A DNA stretch of 64,000 bases from JAFDWI01 sp963764215 (GTDB lineage Bacteria > Actinomycetota > Acidimicrobiia > Acidimicrobiales > Iamiaceae): assembly GCA_963764215.1 (NCBI GenBank), contig CAVXRS010000006.1, positions 62,001-126,000 of the forward strand, written 5' to 3'. A program made the position numbers and the translations under genes. The first letter of the stretch is position 1; each line of letters begins with the position of its first letter. This document shows positions 8,816 to 18,269 of the stretch, piece after piece. Under the pieces are notes generated by a model. That model was not told where the DNA came from, ran no database searches, and saw only the letters and a list, made by a program, of their open reading frames with translations.

Positions 8816-11331
8816 GGCGCGACTCGCAGTGCGATGACGATGGTCGTGCCGCCTCCCGGGGTGTCGTCGACGTCGACCCGGCCACCCATGGCGTCCACGA
8901 AACCGGACGGTGACCGCAAGGCCGAGTCCGATGCCGTCATGGTCGATCGAGCTTGCGTCACCCAACCGCTGAAACGGCTGGAACACGGTGTCTCGCTGAT
9001 CGCGAGGGATGCCCGCGCCCCGATCGATCACCCGCACGTCGACCTCGTTGCCCGCACAACTGCCCTGGACCCGCACGCGCGTGCCCGTCGGGGCCCAGTT
9101 CAAGGCATTGAGCACGACGTTCGCCAGCGCGCGCTCGAGCAGCGCCGGGTCGGCTTCCGCCGGCGGCAAGTCGACGGGAATCGCGACGTCGACCGAGGAG
9201 ACGTCGATCGACAGGCTGGCGAGGGCGGCATAGACCACTTCCTCGACCTGGACCGGCTCCATGCGCACACCGACCATCCCGGCCTGGAGGCGACCCATGT
9301 CGAGGAGATTCGACGATCACCGCGTGCAGTCGGTCGGCCTCGACGTCGATGGTCCTGCAGAAGGCGATCACCTCGTCAGGCTGCCACTCGACCTCATCGC
9401 TCAGCACGCTCGTCGCCGCCGCCTTGATGTTGTGCAACGGCCCGCGCAGGTCGTGCGAAACCGAGGCCAGCAACGCCTCGCGCACCCGATTGGCGTCGGC
9501 CAGGCTCTTGGCCTCGAGGGCCTCGGCCTGCAGTCGGAGGGTCGCCTGCGCCAAGCGCAGCTGCGCGACGAAGGCCGACAACAGACGACGAGCGTCCGAT
9601 GGGAGCGACGGGCCGGCCACGACCAGCATCCAACCGCCCGACAGCTCCGCCGAATAGGTGGCGCCTTCCGGCGAGGCCGGAGTGGGCTCGCCGGCGCCGC
9701 GCCTCGACCCGCCAACCGTCGGGAGTCGGCACGAGGACGGCGACGGCGTCGAGCCCCAACGCTTCACGCAGCTCGTTGACCAGACGGTCCAGCGCCTCCG
9801 CATCGAGAAGCGCGGTCCCCGACGCCAGCTGGGCGAGCGTCTCGGTCTCCGCCTGGCTCAGGGCAAGCTCCGCGCTCCGCCGTTCGAGGCGGTCGACCAA
9901 CCCGCTCACCAGCGCGGACACCACGACGAAGACCAACAGCGCCAGGAGGTCACCGGCGTGCGCGAAGCGCAGGCGTGTGGGTCGGGTCAATGTAGAGCCA
10001 GTCGGCGAGAAGGAACGCAACCCCGGACAGCGGCCAGCGCCGGGCGGAGGCCGCCGCATGAGTGCGACCGCCACCGGTCCCAAGAGCAGGACGAGCAACA
10101 TGCCGGGCACGCCGATCGACTCCTTGAACGGCAGGAGTACGAGGACGACGACCGGGATGGCGACGAACGCACCCAGCCATGCCGCGAACGTGGCCCGCGA
10201 TGACCGGGCAACCTTTCGGCGGGCCGACGTCTTCAAGGGTGATCGCCGGGGACCTTCCACCGGAGTGGTCGAGATGACGTGCACGTCGATCGGCCCCGAC
10301 AGCCGGATGACCCGATTGATGATCGAGCCCCGAACGAGCTCCGCCCACCACGAACGGTGCGACGCACCCAACACCAGTTGGGTGGCGTTCTCGGCCTTGG
10401 CGAAGCGCACGAGACCCTCGGCGGGATCGGTGGCGATGACCTCGGCATACCGGCCGCCGAGCTCGGTGAGCAGCTCCTTGTGGTTGTCGAGCAGCCCTTC
10501 GTCGTCGGCTTCGAGCCCGTCGGAGGCGCGCACGTGGACGGCGACCAGCTCGGCATGGGTTCGGCCCGCCATGCGCGCGCCACGCCGCACGAGCTGCTCG
10601 CCGCCGGGCGCGCCGGTCAGCGCGACCACGACCCGTTCCCGCGTCTCCCACGGCTCGTCGATCCGGTGGCGCTCTCGGTAGTCCTCGAGGCCCTCGTCGA
10701 CTCGGTCGGCGACCCACAGGAGAGCGAGCTCGCGGAGCGCGCCCAGGTTGCCGGTGCGGAAGTAGTTGCCGAGGGCTGCGTCGACGCGCTCGGCCGGGTA
10801 GATGTTCCCGTGCGCCATGCGACGCCGCAGTGCCTCGGGCGTCATGTCGACGAGCTCGATCTGGTCGGCGGCACGGACCACCGCGTCGGGGACCGTCTCG
10901 CGCTGCACGATGCCGGTGATGCGCTCGATGACGTCGTTCAGCGACTCGAGGTGCTGGATGTTCACGGTCGAGATCACCGTGATCCCAGCCGACAGCAGCT
11001 CTTCGATGTCCTGCCAACGCTTCTCGTTGCGGCTCCCCGGCACGTTCGTGTGGGCGAGCTCGTCGACCAGCGCGATCTGGGGCGCACGTTCCAGGAGGGC
11101 GTCGATGTCCATTTCCTCGAACGTGGCGCCCCGATACTCCATCACCTTGCGGGGCAAGACCTCGATGTCGCCGATGGCGGCGGCCGTGGTCGGACGGCCG
11201 TGCGTCTCGACGAGCCCGACCACGACGTCGGCGCCGCGCTCGCGACGCCGACGTCCCTCGTTGAGCATGGCGTAGGTCTTGCCGACTCCGGGCGCGGCGC
11301 CGATGTAGATGCGCAGCTCGCCGTAGGCCAT
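8812..11331 (-). CDS. kdpD: KdpD potassium sensor histidine kinase (six frame breaks)
   Basis: The rebuilt product is about 837 residues, normal for KdpD. The N-terminal domain has the Walker A motif GAAPGVGKTYAML and DELAHTNVPGSR, followed by a universal-stress-protein domain, four membrane segments (around FLLADWLYIDPTHT), a GAF-like domain, the HisKA box SVSHDLRGPLHNIK and an ATPase domain with NVVLNALNWAP and GIGLGLAV. It senses potassium or ionic stress and phosphorylates KdpE. The frame shifts six times (near 10050, 10030, 9975, 9695, 9310 and 8905). Every one is corrected by deleting one base, and the corrected length is a multiple of three, so these are very probably read errors. Confidence 0.87.
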
Positions 11332-11341
11332 CGCTACAGCC

Positions 11342-11365
11342 CGACCCGCGGCGGTCGCGGGGTCG
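11342..11365 (-). other. Hairpin between kdpC and kdpD
   Basis: CGACCCGCG and CGCGGGGTCG can pair across a five-base loop with one bulge, ten bases upstream of the kdpD start, inside the 132-base kdpC-kdpD gap. On the minus strand no T-run follows, so it is not a standard terminator. It could slow read-through or cover the kdpD ribosome site, which would lower sensor levels relative to the pump. This is inferred from pairing alone. Confidence 0.3.
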
Positions 11366-11463
11366 ATCGGTCAGCCGAGGCCCGCCGTCGCACGGGCGGA
11401 CCGTTCCGACTCGAGCACGTACGGTCAGTGCATCCGGTCGAGGGCAAGGTTGAGCTGAGCACG

Positions 11464-12180
11464 TTACACCGGGCTCTCCAGGAAGCCGAGGGCACGTTGA
11501 TCCGTGTGCCGGTCGACGAGCTGCAGCACCACGGCCTTGTCGAGACCACGGGCCTTGGCGACCCGGCCGGCCTGGAGCCGCGCGTTCGCCACCGAGATCT
11601 CCGGGTCGAGGCCGGATCCGCTCGCGGTCACGGCGTCCACCGGAACGTGCACCTTGTCGCTCAGTCCGTTCTCGGCTCGGTAGGCCAGCACCCGTTGTGG
11701 CACGGTGTCAGCGTTGCACACAAAGGTCCCGTCGGCATTCTTCTCGTACACGGGGTTGCCGTGTCGCGTCGGTGACAGGCTTGTCGTGCTCGTCGGTCGC
11801 CTGCACGGGTACGCACGTCGGATCCTCCGGCGTCGCGTACGGGTTCTTGGGCTGCGGACATGTTCACGCCGGGAACGTTGCCGATCAGGCGGGGGTCGGT
11901 CGGCCCGAGGTTGGACCCGTGCGAGACGGTACCGCCGCCCTGCGCACCGGGGACGTAGCCGTCGGCGGAGGGTCGGGGGTGGAAGTACTTGGCATCGGTG
12001 AACGGCTGACCGATCAACTTCGAGCCGACGACCTTCCCGTCGACCTCGACCAGCGAGCCGTTGGCCTTGTCCGTTGAACGCGGTCTGCCCGATCCCGGTC
12101 ACGAGCAGCGGGTAGGCAACGCCGAGCAGGACGGTGAAGACGAGCATCATCCCGAGGGCGGGAAGCAGTTGGCGTCGCAT
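11464..12180 (-). CDS. kdpC: KdpC, stabilising subunit of K+-transporting ATPase (three frame breaks)
   Basis: The protein has a single N-terminal membrane anchor (QLLPALGMMLVFTVLLGVAY) and a periplasm-side domain with VGSKLIGQPFTDAKYFHPRP and HGSNLGPTDPRL, then SGSGLDPEISVANARLQAGR and ARGLDKAVV, all KdpC hallmarks. The rebuilt length is about 237 residues, slightly above average because of an insert around residues 120-150 with two Cys. Three single-base insertions (near 12070, 11865 and 11760) break the frame; removing them restores family sequence throughout. The ATG overlaps the kdpB stop (TGATG), as is usual for the tightly coupled kdp operon. Confidence 0.88.
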   Translation of the reverse strand: MRRQLLPALGMMLVFTVLLGVAYPLLVTGIGQTAFNGQGQRLAGRGRREGRRLEVDRSAVHRCQVLPPPTLRRRLRPRCAGRRYRLARVQPRADRPPPDRQRSRREHVRSPRTRTRRRRIRRAYPCRRPTSTTSLSPTRHGNPVYEKNADGTFVCNADTVPQRVLAYRAENGLSDKVHVPVDAVTASGSGLDPEISVANARLQAGRVAKARGLDKAVVLQLVDRHTDQRALGFLESPV

Positions 12181-14256
12181 CAGGAGACTCCCAGTGCCGT
12201 GATGAGGAGGTCGATGAGCTTGATCCCGATGAACGGCACGATGATGCCGCCGAGGCCGTAGATCAGCAGGTTGCGCCGCAGCATCGAGGCGGCGCTCTCG
12301 GCCCGGAACTTCACGCCCCGGAGCGACAGCGGGATCAACACCGACGATGACCAGCGCGTTGAAGATCACCGCAGACAGGATCGCCGAACGGGGCGACTGC
12401 AGGTGCATGATGTTGATGCGGTTGAGCGCCGGGAAGACACCCATGAACATCGCGGGGATGATGGCGAAGTACTTGGCCACGTCGTTGGCGACCGAGAACG
12501 TGGTCAGCGCACCCCGGGTGATGAGCAGCTGCTTGCCGATCTCGACGATCTCGATGAGCTTGGTGGGGTTCGAGTCGAGGTCGACCATGTTCCCGGCTTC
12601 CTTGGCGGCCTGGGTGCCGGTGTTCATGGCCACGCCCACGTCGGCCTGGGCGAGCGCCGGCGCGTCGTTCGTGCCGTCGCCGGTCATGGCCACCAGTCGC
12701 CCGCCGGCCTGTTCGCGCCGGATCAGGTCCAACTTGTCCTCGGGCGTGGCCTCGGCGAGGAAGTCGTCGACGCCGGCCTCGGTGGCGATGGCCTGCGCGG
12801 TGAGCGGGTTGTCGCCGGTGATCATGACCGTGCGGATGCCCATCGACCGGAGCTGGTCGAAGCGTCGGCGGATCCCCGTCTTGACGATGTCCTTCAGGTG
12901 CACGACGCCGAGGATCTCGACGCCCTCGGTGACGACGAGCGGAGTGCCGCCGGCGGTGGCGACGCCCTCCACGACCGAGTCCAGGCCGTCGGGGACCTGC
13001 CCACCCTGCTCGACGACCCACCGCTTGACCGAGTCCGCCGCGCCCTTGCGCACCGACCGACCTTCGAGGTCGAGTCCGCTCATGCGGGTCTGCGCCGTGA
13101 ATGGGACGAGTTCCGCGTCGTGGACGTCGCGCTCGCGAATCTCGTAGCGCTCCTTCGCCAGCACGACGATCGAGCGGCCTTCGGGCGTCTCGTCGGCGAG
13201 GCTGGCGAGCTGCGCGGCGGCGGCGAGGCGTTCCTCGGGGACGTCGGGCAGGGCGAGGAACTCTGCTGCCTGTCGATTGCCGAGGGTGATCGTGCCGGTC
13301 TTGTCGAGGAGCAACGTCGAGCAGTCCCCGGCCGCCTCGACGGCCCGGCCCGACATGGCGAGCACGTTGTGCTGGACGAGTCGGTCCATGCCCGCGATGC
13401 CGATCGCGGACAGCAGTGCACCGATCGTCGTGGGGATGAGGCACACGAGCAGGGCGACCAGCACGATGACCTTCTGCTCGGCGTGGGCGTACATCGCGAA
13501 CGGCTGCAGCGTGACGGTCGCCAGCAGGAAGATGATCGTGAGCACGGCGAGCAGCGTGTTGAGCGCGATCTCGTTCGGCGTCTTCTTGCGGCTGGCGCCT
13601 TCGACCAGTGCGATCATGCGATCGAGGAAGGTCTCTCCTGCCCGAGCGGTGATGCGCACCAGGATCTTGTCCGACAACACCCGGGTGCCGCCGGTGACCG
13701 CCGAGCGGTCACCACCTGCTTCGCGGATCACCGGCGCCGACTCGCCGGTGATCGCCGACTCGTCGACCGACGCGATGCCCTCGATGATCTCGCCATCGGA
13801 GGGGATCACCTCACCAGCCGTCACCACGACGACGTCGTCCACCGTGAGCTGGGTCGACGGAACGTGCTCGACCTCGCCGTCGGCCCGTCGGCGGTTGGCC
13901 ATCGTCTCGGCGCGGGTCCTGCGCAGGGTGGCCGCCTGGGCTTTGCCGCGTCCTTCGGCCATGGCCTCGGCGAAGTTGGCGAACAGGACCGTGAACCACA
14001 ACCACGCGGCGACGAGACCGGAGAACACGTTCTGGTTCGCGCGGGCGGAGCCGAGGTCGCGGAAGAACAGGACGGTCGTGAGGACGCTGCCGACCAGCAC
14101 CACGAACATCACCGGGTTTCGGGCCTGGACCCGAGGGTCCAGCTTGCGGACGCTGTCGATGGTCGCTTGCCGCACGATCGTCGACTCGAAGAGCGGGCGC
14201 GTGGTGGCGCGGTCGCGCGGTTCGGTTGCGGGCATCTCGGAGACTTGTGTCTGCAA
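12180..14256 (-). CDS. kdpB: KdpB, catalytic P-type ATPase subunit (one frame break)
   Basis: The rebuilt protein of about 691 residues carries all P-type ATPase signatures: ITGESAPVIREAGGD, the phosphorylation site LLLDKTGTITLGNR and the hinge motif MTGDGTNDAPALAQADVGVA. It hydrolyses ATP to drive K+ uptake through KdpA. The start is TTG at 14256, five to six bases after AGGAGG, and this ribosome site overlaps the kdpA stop; no better ATG fits. One extra base near 12347 (ATCGTCGGTG) throws off the last 55 residues. Without it the protein ends ALVIVVLIPLSLRG...LLITALGVS, as expected of the family. The stop overlaps the kdpC ATG. Confidence 0.92.
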
Positions 14257-14265
14257 CTGATCCTC

Positions 14266-15987
14266 CTAGAAGAGGGAGAGGTGCTCGACGATCGGGCCGA
14301 GCGCCAGAGCCGGGAAGAAGGTGAGACCGCCGACGATCACGACCACACCGATGACGAGCCCGACGAAGAGCGGCCCATGGGTGGGGAAGGTGCCTTCGTT
14401 GGCGGGCATGGCTCGCTTGCGAGCGAACGAGCCGGCGAGTGCGAGCACTGGGAGGATCAGCAGGAACCGGCCGATGAGCATCGCAATGCCCAAGGTCGTG
14501 TCCATCCACTGCGTGGACGCCGTGATGCCGGCGAACGCGGACCCATTGTTGTTGGAGGCGGACGTGAAGGCGTAGAGGATCTCGGTGAATCCGTGCGGCC
14601 CCGAGTTCCACATGGTCGTGTGGGTCACCGAGCCGACGTACATCGACGCCGCGGTGAAGCCGAGCACCGCGGTCGGCATGGCGAGCACGTACAACGCGAC
14701 AATCTTCATCTCGGGCGCCCCGATCTTCTTGCCCAGGTACTCGGGCGTGCGACCGACCATCAGACCGGCGATGAAGACGCTCAGGATCGCCATGACCAGC
14801 AGGCCAGAGAGGCCCACGCCCACACCACCGGGGCTGACCTCGCCCAGCATCATGTGACCGAGGGCGAGTCCTCCGCCGAGCGGGGTGAAGCTGTCGTGCA
14901 TCGCGTTGACCGAGCCGTTCGAGGTGCCGGTCGTCGAGGCCGCCCACAGGCCCGATGCCGCCGGCCCGAAGCGGACCTCCTTGCCCTCCATGTTCCCGCC
15001 GGCCTGGGTGGCGGTCACCGCCTGGTTGGCGCCGGCGGCGGTCAGCTGGGGGTTGCCGTGCACCTCGGCAGCCATGGTGAACACGGACATCGCGAACCAG
15101 ACGATGAACATGATCGCGAACACCGCCCGGCCCTGACGCCTGTCCTTGACCATGCGACCGAACGTGAAGGCGAACGCGAACGGGATGATGAGGATCGCCC
15201 ACATCTCGACAAAGTTGTTGAGCGTTGTGGGGTTCTCGAACGGGTGCGCCGAGTTCATGTTGAAGAACCCGCCGCCATTGGTCCCCAGCTGCTTGATCGC
15301 CACTTGGCTGGCAGCGGGCCCGCCGGGGATGAGCTGCTTGAACCCGCCCTGCAGCGCATGGGCGGAGGTGAACCCATGGAAATTCTGGATCACGCCCTGG
15401 CTCATCAGGAAGATGGCGAGGATGAACGACAACGGCAGCAGGATGCGGATCGTCGAGCGGGTCAGGTCGACCCAGAAGTTGCCGACCGTGTCCGCCCGCT
15501 GGCGCGAGAGGCCGCGGATGAACGCCGCCAGCGTCGACATGCCGGCGGCCGCGGACACGAAGTTCTGCACCGACAGACCCATCATCTGCGACAGTTGGCT
15601 CAAGGTCCCCTCGCCTCCGTAGCTCTGCCAGTTGGTGTTCGTCATGAAGCTGACCGCGGTGTTGAACGACAGGTGCGGTGCCACCGCGCCGATGTCGGCC
15701 GGGTTGAGCGGGAGGTGGCCCTGCAGGCGGAGCAGGCCGTACACGGCGAGGAACGAGAAGATGCTGAAGCCGAGCAACGAGTACGCGTAGGTCGTCCAGG
15801 GCTGCTCCCGCTTCGGGTCGATGCGGCAGATCCGGTAGACGAGCCGCTCGATCGGTCCGAAGATCCGCTCACCCGGCGCCGACTCGTCGTCGCCGTAGAC
15901 GTGCGCCATGTAGCGACCGAGCGGAACCGCGGTCACGATCAGCACAGCGATCAGCGCCGCGAACTGGAGCAAGCTGGCTGCCGACAT
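14266..15987 (-). CDS. kdpA: KdpA, K+-binding and translocating subunit
   Basis: This intact 573-residue membrane protein has ten or so hydrophobic segments and the four selectivity-filter-like loops of KdpA, seen as FMTNTNWQSYGGE, KQLGTNGGGFFNMNSAHPF, VGRTPEYLGKKI and TSASNNNGSAFAG. It forms the K+ channel-like subunit of the high-affinity Kdp pump. It is co-transcribed with kdpF (TGATG overlap at its ATG), and only ten bases of gap, filled by the kdpB ribosome site, separate it from kdpB. Unlike kdpB, C, D and E, it has no frame break. Confidence 0.96.
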   Translation of the reverse strand: MSAASLLQFAALIAVLIVTAVPLGRYMAHVYGDDESAPGERIFGPIERLVYRICRIDPKREQPWTTYAYSLLGFSIFSFLAVYGLLRLQGHLPLNPADIGAVAPHLSFNTAVSFMTNTNWQSYGGEGTLSQLSQMMGLSVQNFVSAAAGMSTLAAFIRGLSRQRADTVGNFWVDLTRSTIRILLPLSFILAIFLMSQGVIQNFHGFTSAHALQGGFKQLIPGGPAASQVAIKQLGTNGGGFFNMNSAHPFENPTTLNNFVEMWAILIIPFAFAFTFGRMVKDRRQGRAVFAIMFIVWFAMSVFTMAAEVHGNPQLTAAGANQAVTATQAGGNMEGKEVRFGPAASGLWAASTTGTSNGSVNAMHDSFTPLGGGLALGHMMLGEVSPGGVGVGLSGLLVMAILSVFIAGLMVGRTPEYLGKKIGAPEMKIVALYVLAMPTAVLGFTAASMYVGSVTHTTMWNSGPHGFTEILYAFTSASNNNGSAFAGITASTQWMDTTLGIAMLIGRFLLILPVLALAGSFARKRAMPANEGTFPTHGPLFVGLVIGVVVIVGGLTFFPALALGPIVEHLSLF

Positions 15988-16076
15988 CAGAACCTTTCCG
16001 GGAAAAGCAGTGCTGCGATCAGGAACACGACCAGCAGCACGGCGATGACCAACCCGACGACGTTGTCCACCGTCAT
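15987..16076 (-). CDS. kdpF: KdpF, small stabilising peptide of the Kdp pump
   Basis: This 29-residue peptide begins MTVDNVVGLV, is one hydrophobic helix, and ends FPERF, the classic KdpF pattern of a transmembrane helix followed by a P-E-(R/K)-F tail. It stabilises the KdpABC complex in the membrane. Its ATG overlaps the stop of the upstream small membrane gene (ATGA) and its TGA overlaps the kdpA ATG, so translation should be coupled on both sides. Confidence 0.9.
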   Translation of the reverse strand: MTVDNVVGLVIAVLLVVFLIAALLFPERF

Positions 16077-16201
16077 GACGTCACCTCCCGGGCGGCCTCG
16101 CCCTCCTCGGAGGCCCGCACCAGCCGGTCGAGCCCACGCGAGTAGGCGACGCAGGCACCGAAGAACGCCAGCGCCACGAGGATGAATGCGATGTCTGCCA
16201 T
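16073..16201 (-). CDS. Small single-pass membrane protein leading the kdp operon
   Basis: This 42-residue protein starts MADIAFILVALAFFGACVAY and ends with a charged tail (GLDRLVRASEEGEAAREV). It is one membrane helix plus a cytoplasmic stub. It precedes kdpF with a 4-base overlap and so is the first gene of the operon. Similar short genes at this position occur in other actinobacterial kdp operons, from general knowledge, but I know of no assigned function. An AGGGG ribosome site lies about ten bases upstream of the ATG at 16201. A longer in-frame start (16303) would add a non-conserved-looking extension and is less likely. Confidence 0.7.
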   Translation of the reverse strand: MADIAFILVALAFFGACVAYSRGLDRLVRASEEGEAAREVTS

Positions 16202-16609
16202 GACCGGTCGACCCCTTGTTCCTGTCGGCTCCGCGCCGACGCCTTCGGGCATCCTGAACGCGCCCGACGGGTCAAGGAAGGGCCTTACGACGTTCTTAAC
16301 CACCTGGGTTCACTGCTTGACGGTTCGTTAACGACCGGCTTCCTGCGGTACTCCCACTTCCCGTCGTCGCGGGTCACGCGCATCGGCTCGGTTGAGGGAC
16401 GCTCGCGGTTCGCCGCTTCCGGCCAGGTTGTCGACGCGACATGCTGCCGGTGGGACGGTGGGCAGGCCCTGGAGCGTGCACCCTTCGGTTTCCACGGTGC
16501 GCGGTCGAACCCCGCGTCTCGCGCATTCCGATGCCAGTCCGCGTACGTCCAAGGATCACGTCCACCTCGTCGATGAGCAAGGTCGCGCAACTCATCGATC
16601 GGGCACCCC
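16202..16609. other. Intergenic region between kdp operon and ArsR gene
   Basis: These 408 bases hold the divergent control region. On the kdp side a 10-bp palindrome (TCGTTAACGA, 16325-16334) and a related CGTTCTTAAC at 16291-16300 are the only AT-rich elements and may be KdpE or promoter sites. Open frames exist on the minus strand between about 16285 and 16560, but they lack a convincing start, ribosome site or recognisable domain, so I do not call a gene. No riboswitch-like fold is evident by eye. Confidence 0.4.
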
Positions 16610-16657
16610 TTGACAACGGCAACGCGATCGCTAATGTACAACCATATGGTTGTACAT
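16610..16657 (+). promoter_or_regulatory. Consensus promoter with a perfect 24-bp operator over the start codon
   Basis: A perfect -35 (TTGACA, 16610-16615) and a good -10 (TAATGT, 16632-16637) are 16 bases apart. A perfect 24-bp palindrome, ATGTACAACCAT followed by its exact complement, spans 16634-16657. It covers most of the -10, the expected transcription start and the ATG at 16646. The layout predicts a leaderless or nearly leaderless transcript and tight autorepression by the ArsR-type protein encoded here. It is one of the clearest control sites in the window. Confidence 0.85.
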
Positions 16658-16996
16658 CTCGATGAGGATCTCGACGACGAAGCGGTGGACCGGATCTTCC
16701 ACGCCCTCGCGGATGCGACCCGACGGGACATCCTGCGCCGCACCCTTCTCGGCGAGCAGACCGTCTCGGAACTCGCCGCCGACTACGCCATGTCGTTCGC
16801 GGCGGCCCAGAAACACATCGCGGTGCTCGAACGTGCCGGGCTCGTCGCCAAGCACGCCGTGGGTCGGGAGCGGCGCGTGCGCGCCGAACCCAGGACCATC
16901 GCACGGGCCCAGGCGCTCCTCGACTCCTATGAACACCTCTGGCGCCAGCGCATCGACCGACTCGACGCGCTGCTCGCCGAAGACGACCCGACCTGA
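16646..16996 (+). CDS. ArsR family transcriptional regulator (SdpR-like, SRPBCC-linked)
   Basis: The 116-residue winged-helix protein has DRIFHALADATRRDILRRTL, QTVSELAADYAMSFAAAQKH as the recognition region, and a wing with GRERRVRAEP. This matches the ArsR subgroup encoded next to SRPBCC/AHSA1 proteins. I start at 16646 because the promoter -10 lies at 16632-16637, so the mRNA should begin at or just before this ATG; in-frame codons at 16610 and 16634 fall inside the promoter. It lacks the usual metal-binding Cys/His set, so it probably senses something other than metal. The adjacent 24-bp palindrome is its likely operator. Confidence 0.88.
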   Translation: MVVHLDEDLDDEAVDRIFHALADATRRDILRRTLLGEQTVSELAADYAMSFAAAQKHIAVLERAGLVAKHAVGRERRVRAEPRTIARAQALLDSYEHLWRQRIDRLDALLAEDDPT

Positions 16997-17046
16997 ACCA
17001 CCCGTTCCCCGAACGACAGAACCCACTCCCCGAAAGGCCTCAGCCG

Positions 17047-18033
17047 ATGCCCGTCACCTCCGTCGAGAAGGACCTCGACGCCCTCACCCTCGCCATCGTC
17101 GCCGACTTCGCGGTGCCACTCGAGCGCCTCTGGGACGCGTACGCCGACCCTCGCCAACTCGAACGCTTCTGGGGACCGACCTCCTATCCGGCCAAGTTCC
17201 ACCGACACGACTTCTTCGTCGGCGGCCGGTCCAACTACACCATGACCGGCCCCGACGGCGACAGCCCGAGCGGATACTGGGAGTTCCTCGCCGTCGATGC
17301 GCCGCATCACTTCGAGGTTCTCGACGGGTTCGCCGGCCCCGACGGCACCCCGAACCCCGACATGCCGACCATGCGCATGACCTTCGACTTCACCGCCACC
17401 GACACCGGCTCACGCCTCACGATCACGACCTACTTCAACGACACGGACGAGTACGCCAAGCTCCTCGAGATGGGCATGGAGGAGGGCACGCTGTCGGCCA
17501 TGAGCCAGATCGACGATGTGGTTTCCGACCTGCGCACCTTCGCCGCGGCGGCCCGCGCGGCGGCGACGTTGCTCGACGACACCAGCGTCCGGGTCGCCCG
17601 GATCATCCAGGGACCGCTCGAGGCCGTCTGGGCGGCACACTTCGACCCCGATCTCGTGCAACGCTGGATGCTCGGACCCGACGGCTGGTCGATGCCGACG
17701 TGTGAAACGTCCACCGACGTCGGCGGCACCTACCGCTACGTCTGGCGCAATGACACCGATGGGAGGAGCTTCGCCACCACGGGCGAGATGCTGGAAGTCG
17801 AGGCGCCCCGACGGGCCCGATTCACCGAAGCGATGTCGGGCGACGGCATCCCCGCCGAGGCAGGCGGGACGGTGTGCGAGTTGACCCTCACCCCGGTCAC
17901 CGATGGCACCTTGGTGTCGATGGTCATCTCCTTTCCCGACACCGCCTCGCGCGATGGGGCGCTGGCCCCGAACATGGTCGACGGCATGGAGGCCAGCTTC
18001 CGTCGGCTCGCCCAGATCGTCGACCCGACCTGA
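17047..18033 (+). CDS. Two-domain SRPBCC (AHSA1/START-like) protein
   Basis: The 328-residue protein holds two SRPBCC domains in tandem. The first (about 15-150) has VPLERLWDAYADPRQLERFW and the typical GYWEFLAVDAPHHFEVLDGF; the second (about 178-325) has GPLEAVWAAHFDPDLVQRWM, GGTYRYVWR and GEMLEVEAPRRARFTE. The fold makes a deep hydrophobic pocket. Proteins of this AHSA1 branch are commonly paired with an ArsR regulator, as here 50 bases upstream, but the ligand is unknown. A fused pair is less usual than single-domain versions and may bind two ligands or act as an internal dimer. Confidence 0.88.
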   Translation: MPVTSVEKDLDALTLAIVADFAVPLERLWDAYADPRQLERFWGPTSYPAKFHRHDFFVGGRSNYTMTGPDGDSPSGYWEFLAVDAPHHFEVLDGFAGPDGTPNPDMPTMRMTFDFTATDTGSRLTITTYFNDTDEYAKLLEMGMEEGTLSAMSQIDDVVSDLRTFAAAARAAATLLDDTSVRVARIIQGPLEAVWAAHFDPDLVQRWMLGPDGWSMPTCETSTDVGGTYRYVWRNDTDGRSFATTGEMLEVEAPRRARFTEAMSGDGIPAEAGGTVCELTLTPVTDGTLVSMVISFPDTASRDGALAPNMVDGMEASFRRLAQIVDPT

Positions 18034-18127
18034 ACCGACCGGCTCGCGCGGCGCCGCATCGACGGCCACGAGTCCCCGGCAACTCGACTCTCGAAGAAAC
18101 CTGGGGGTACGTCAGGAAACGGTGCGG

Positions 18128-18217
18128 CGGAGAGGGTGGGATTCGAACCCACGGACGGGGGTTACCCGTCACCTCCTTAGCAGGGAGGCCCGTTCAGCCA
18201 GACTCCGGCACCTCTCC
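18128..18217 (-). tRNA. tRNA-Ser(GCU)
   Basis: On the minus strand the sequence folds as a type II tRNA of about 90 bases: acceptor stem GGAGAGG/CCTCTCC, anticodon stem CCTCC/GGAGG around loop CTGCTAA (anticodon GCT), a long variable arm, and T-arm GTGGGTTCGAATCCCAC. It reads serine AGC/AGU codons. No CCA is encoded. It is flanked by the SRPBCC gene on the other strand and the thioesterase gene on the same strand. Confidence 0.95.
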
Positions 18218-18269
18218 AGAGGCGGACAGCCAGGCTACCAAGTGATCCGACCCGACCCGCCAACGCACC

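Noticed and set aside
8112..12180. Interpretation of the kdp regulatory genes as pseudogenes
   Set aside because: All breaks are single-base and correctable, the reading is conserved between them, and kdpA is intact; decay would leave substitutions and stops as well.
12271..16185. A 1304-codon open frame on the plus strand opposite kdpA and kdpB
   Set aside because: It mirrors the kdp genes, has no domain signal and is rich in His/Arg/Asp runs typical of antisense frames in GC-rich DNA.
16202..16330. c-di-AMP (ydaO-type) or other riboswitch before the kdp operon
   Set aside because: No conserved core or extended paired structure is evident by eye; only short AT-rich palindromes are present.
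16285..16560. Possible small gene on the minus strand between kdp and ArsR
   Set aside because: There is some protein-like sequence (RVTRDDGKWEYRRKPVV), but no start with a ribosome site, and the frame runs into the ArsR promoter.
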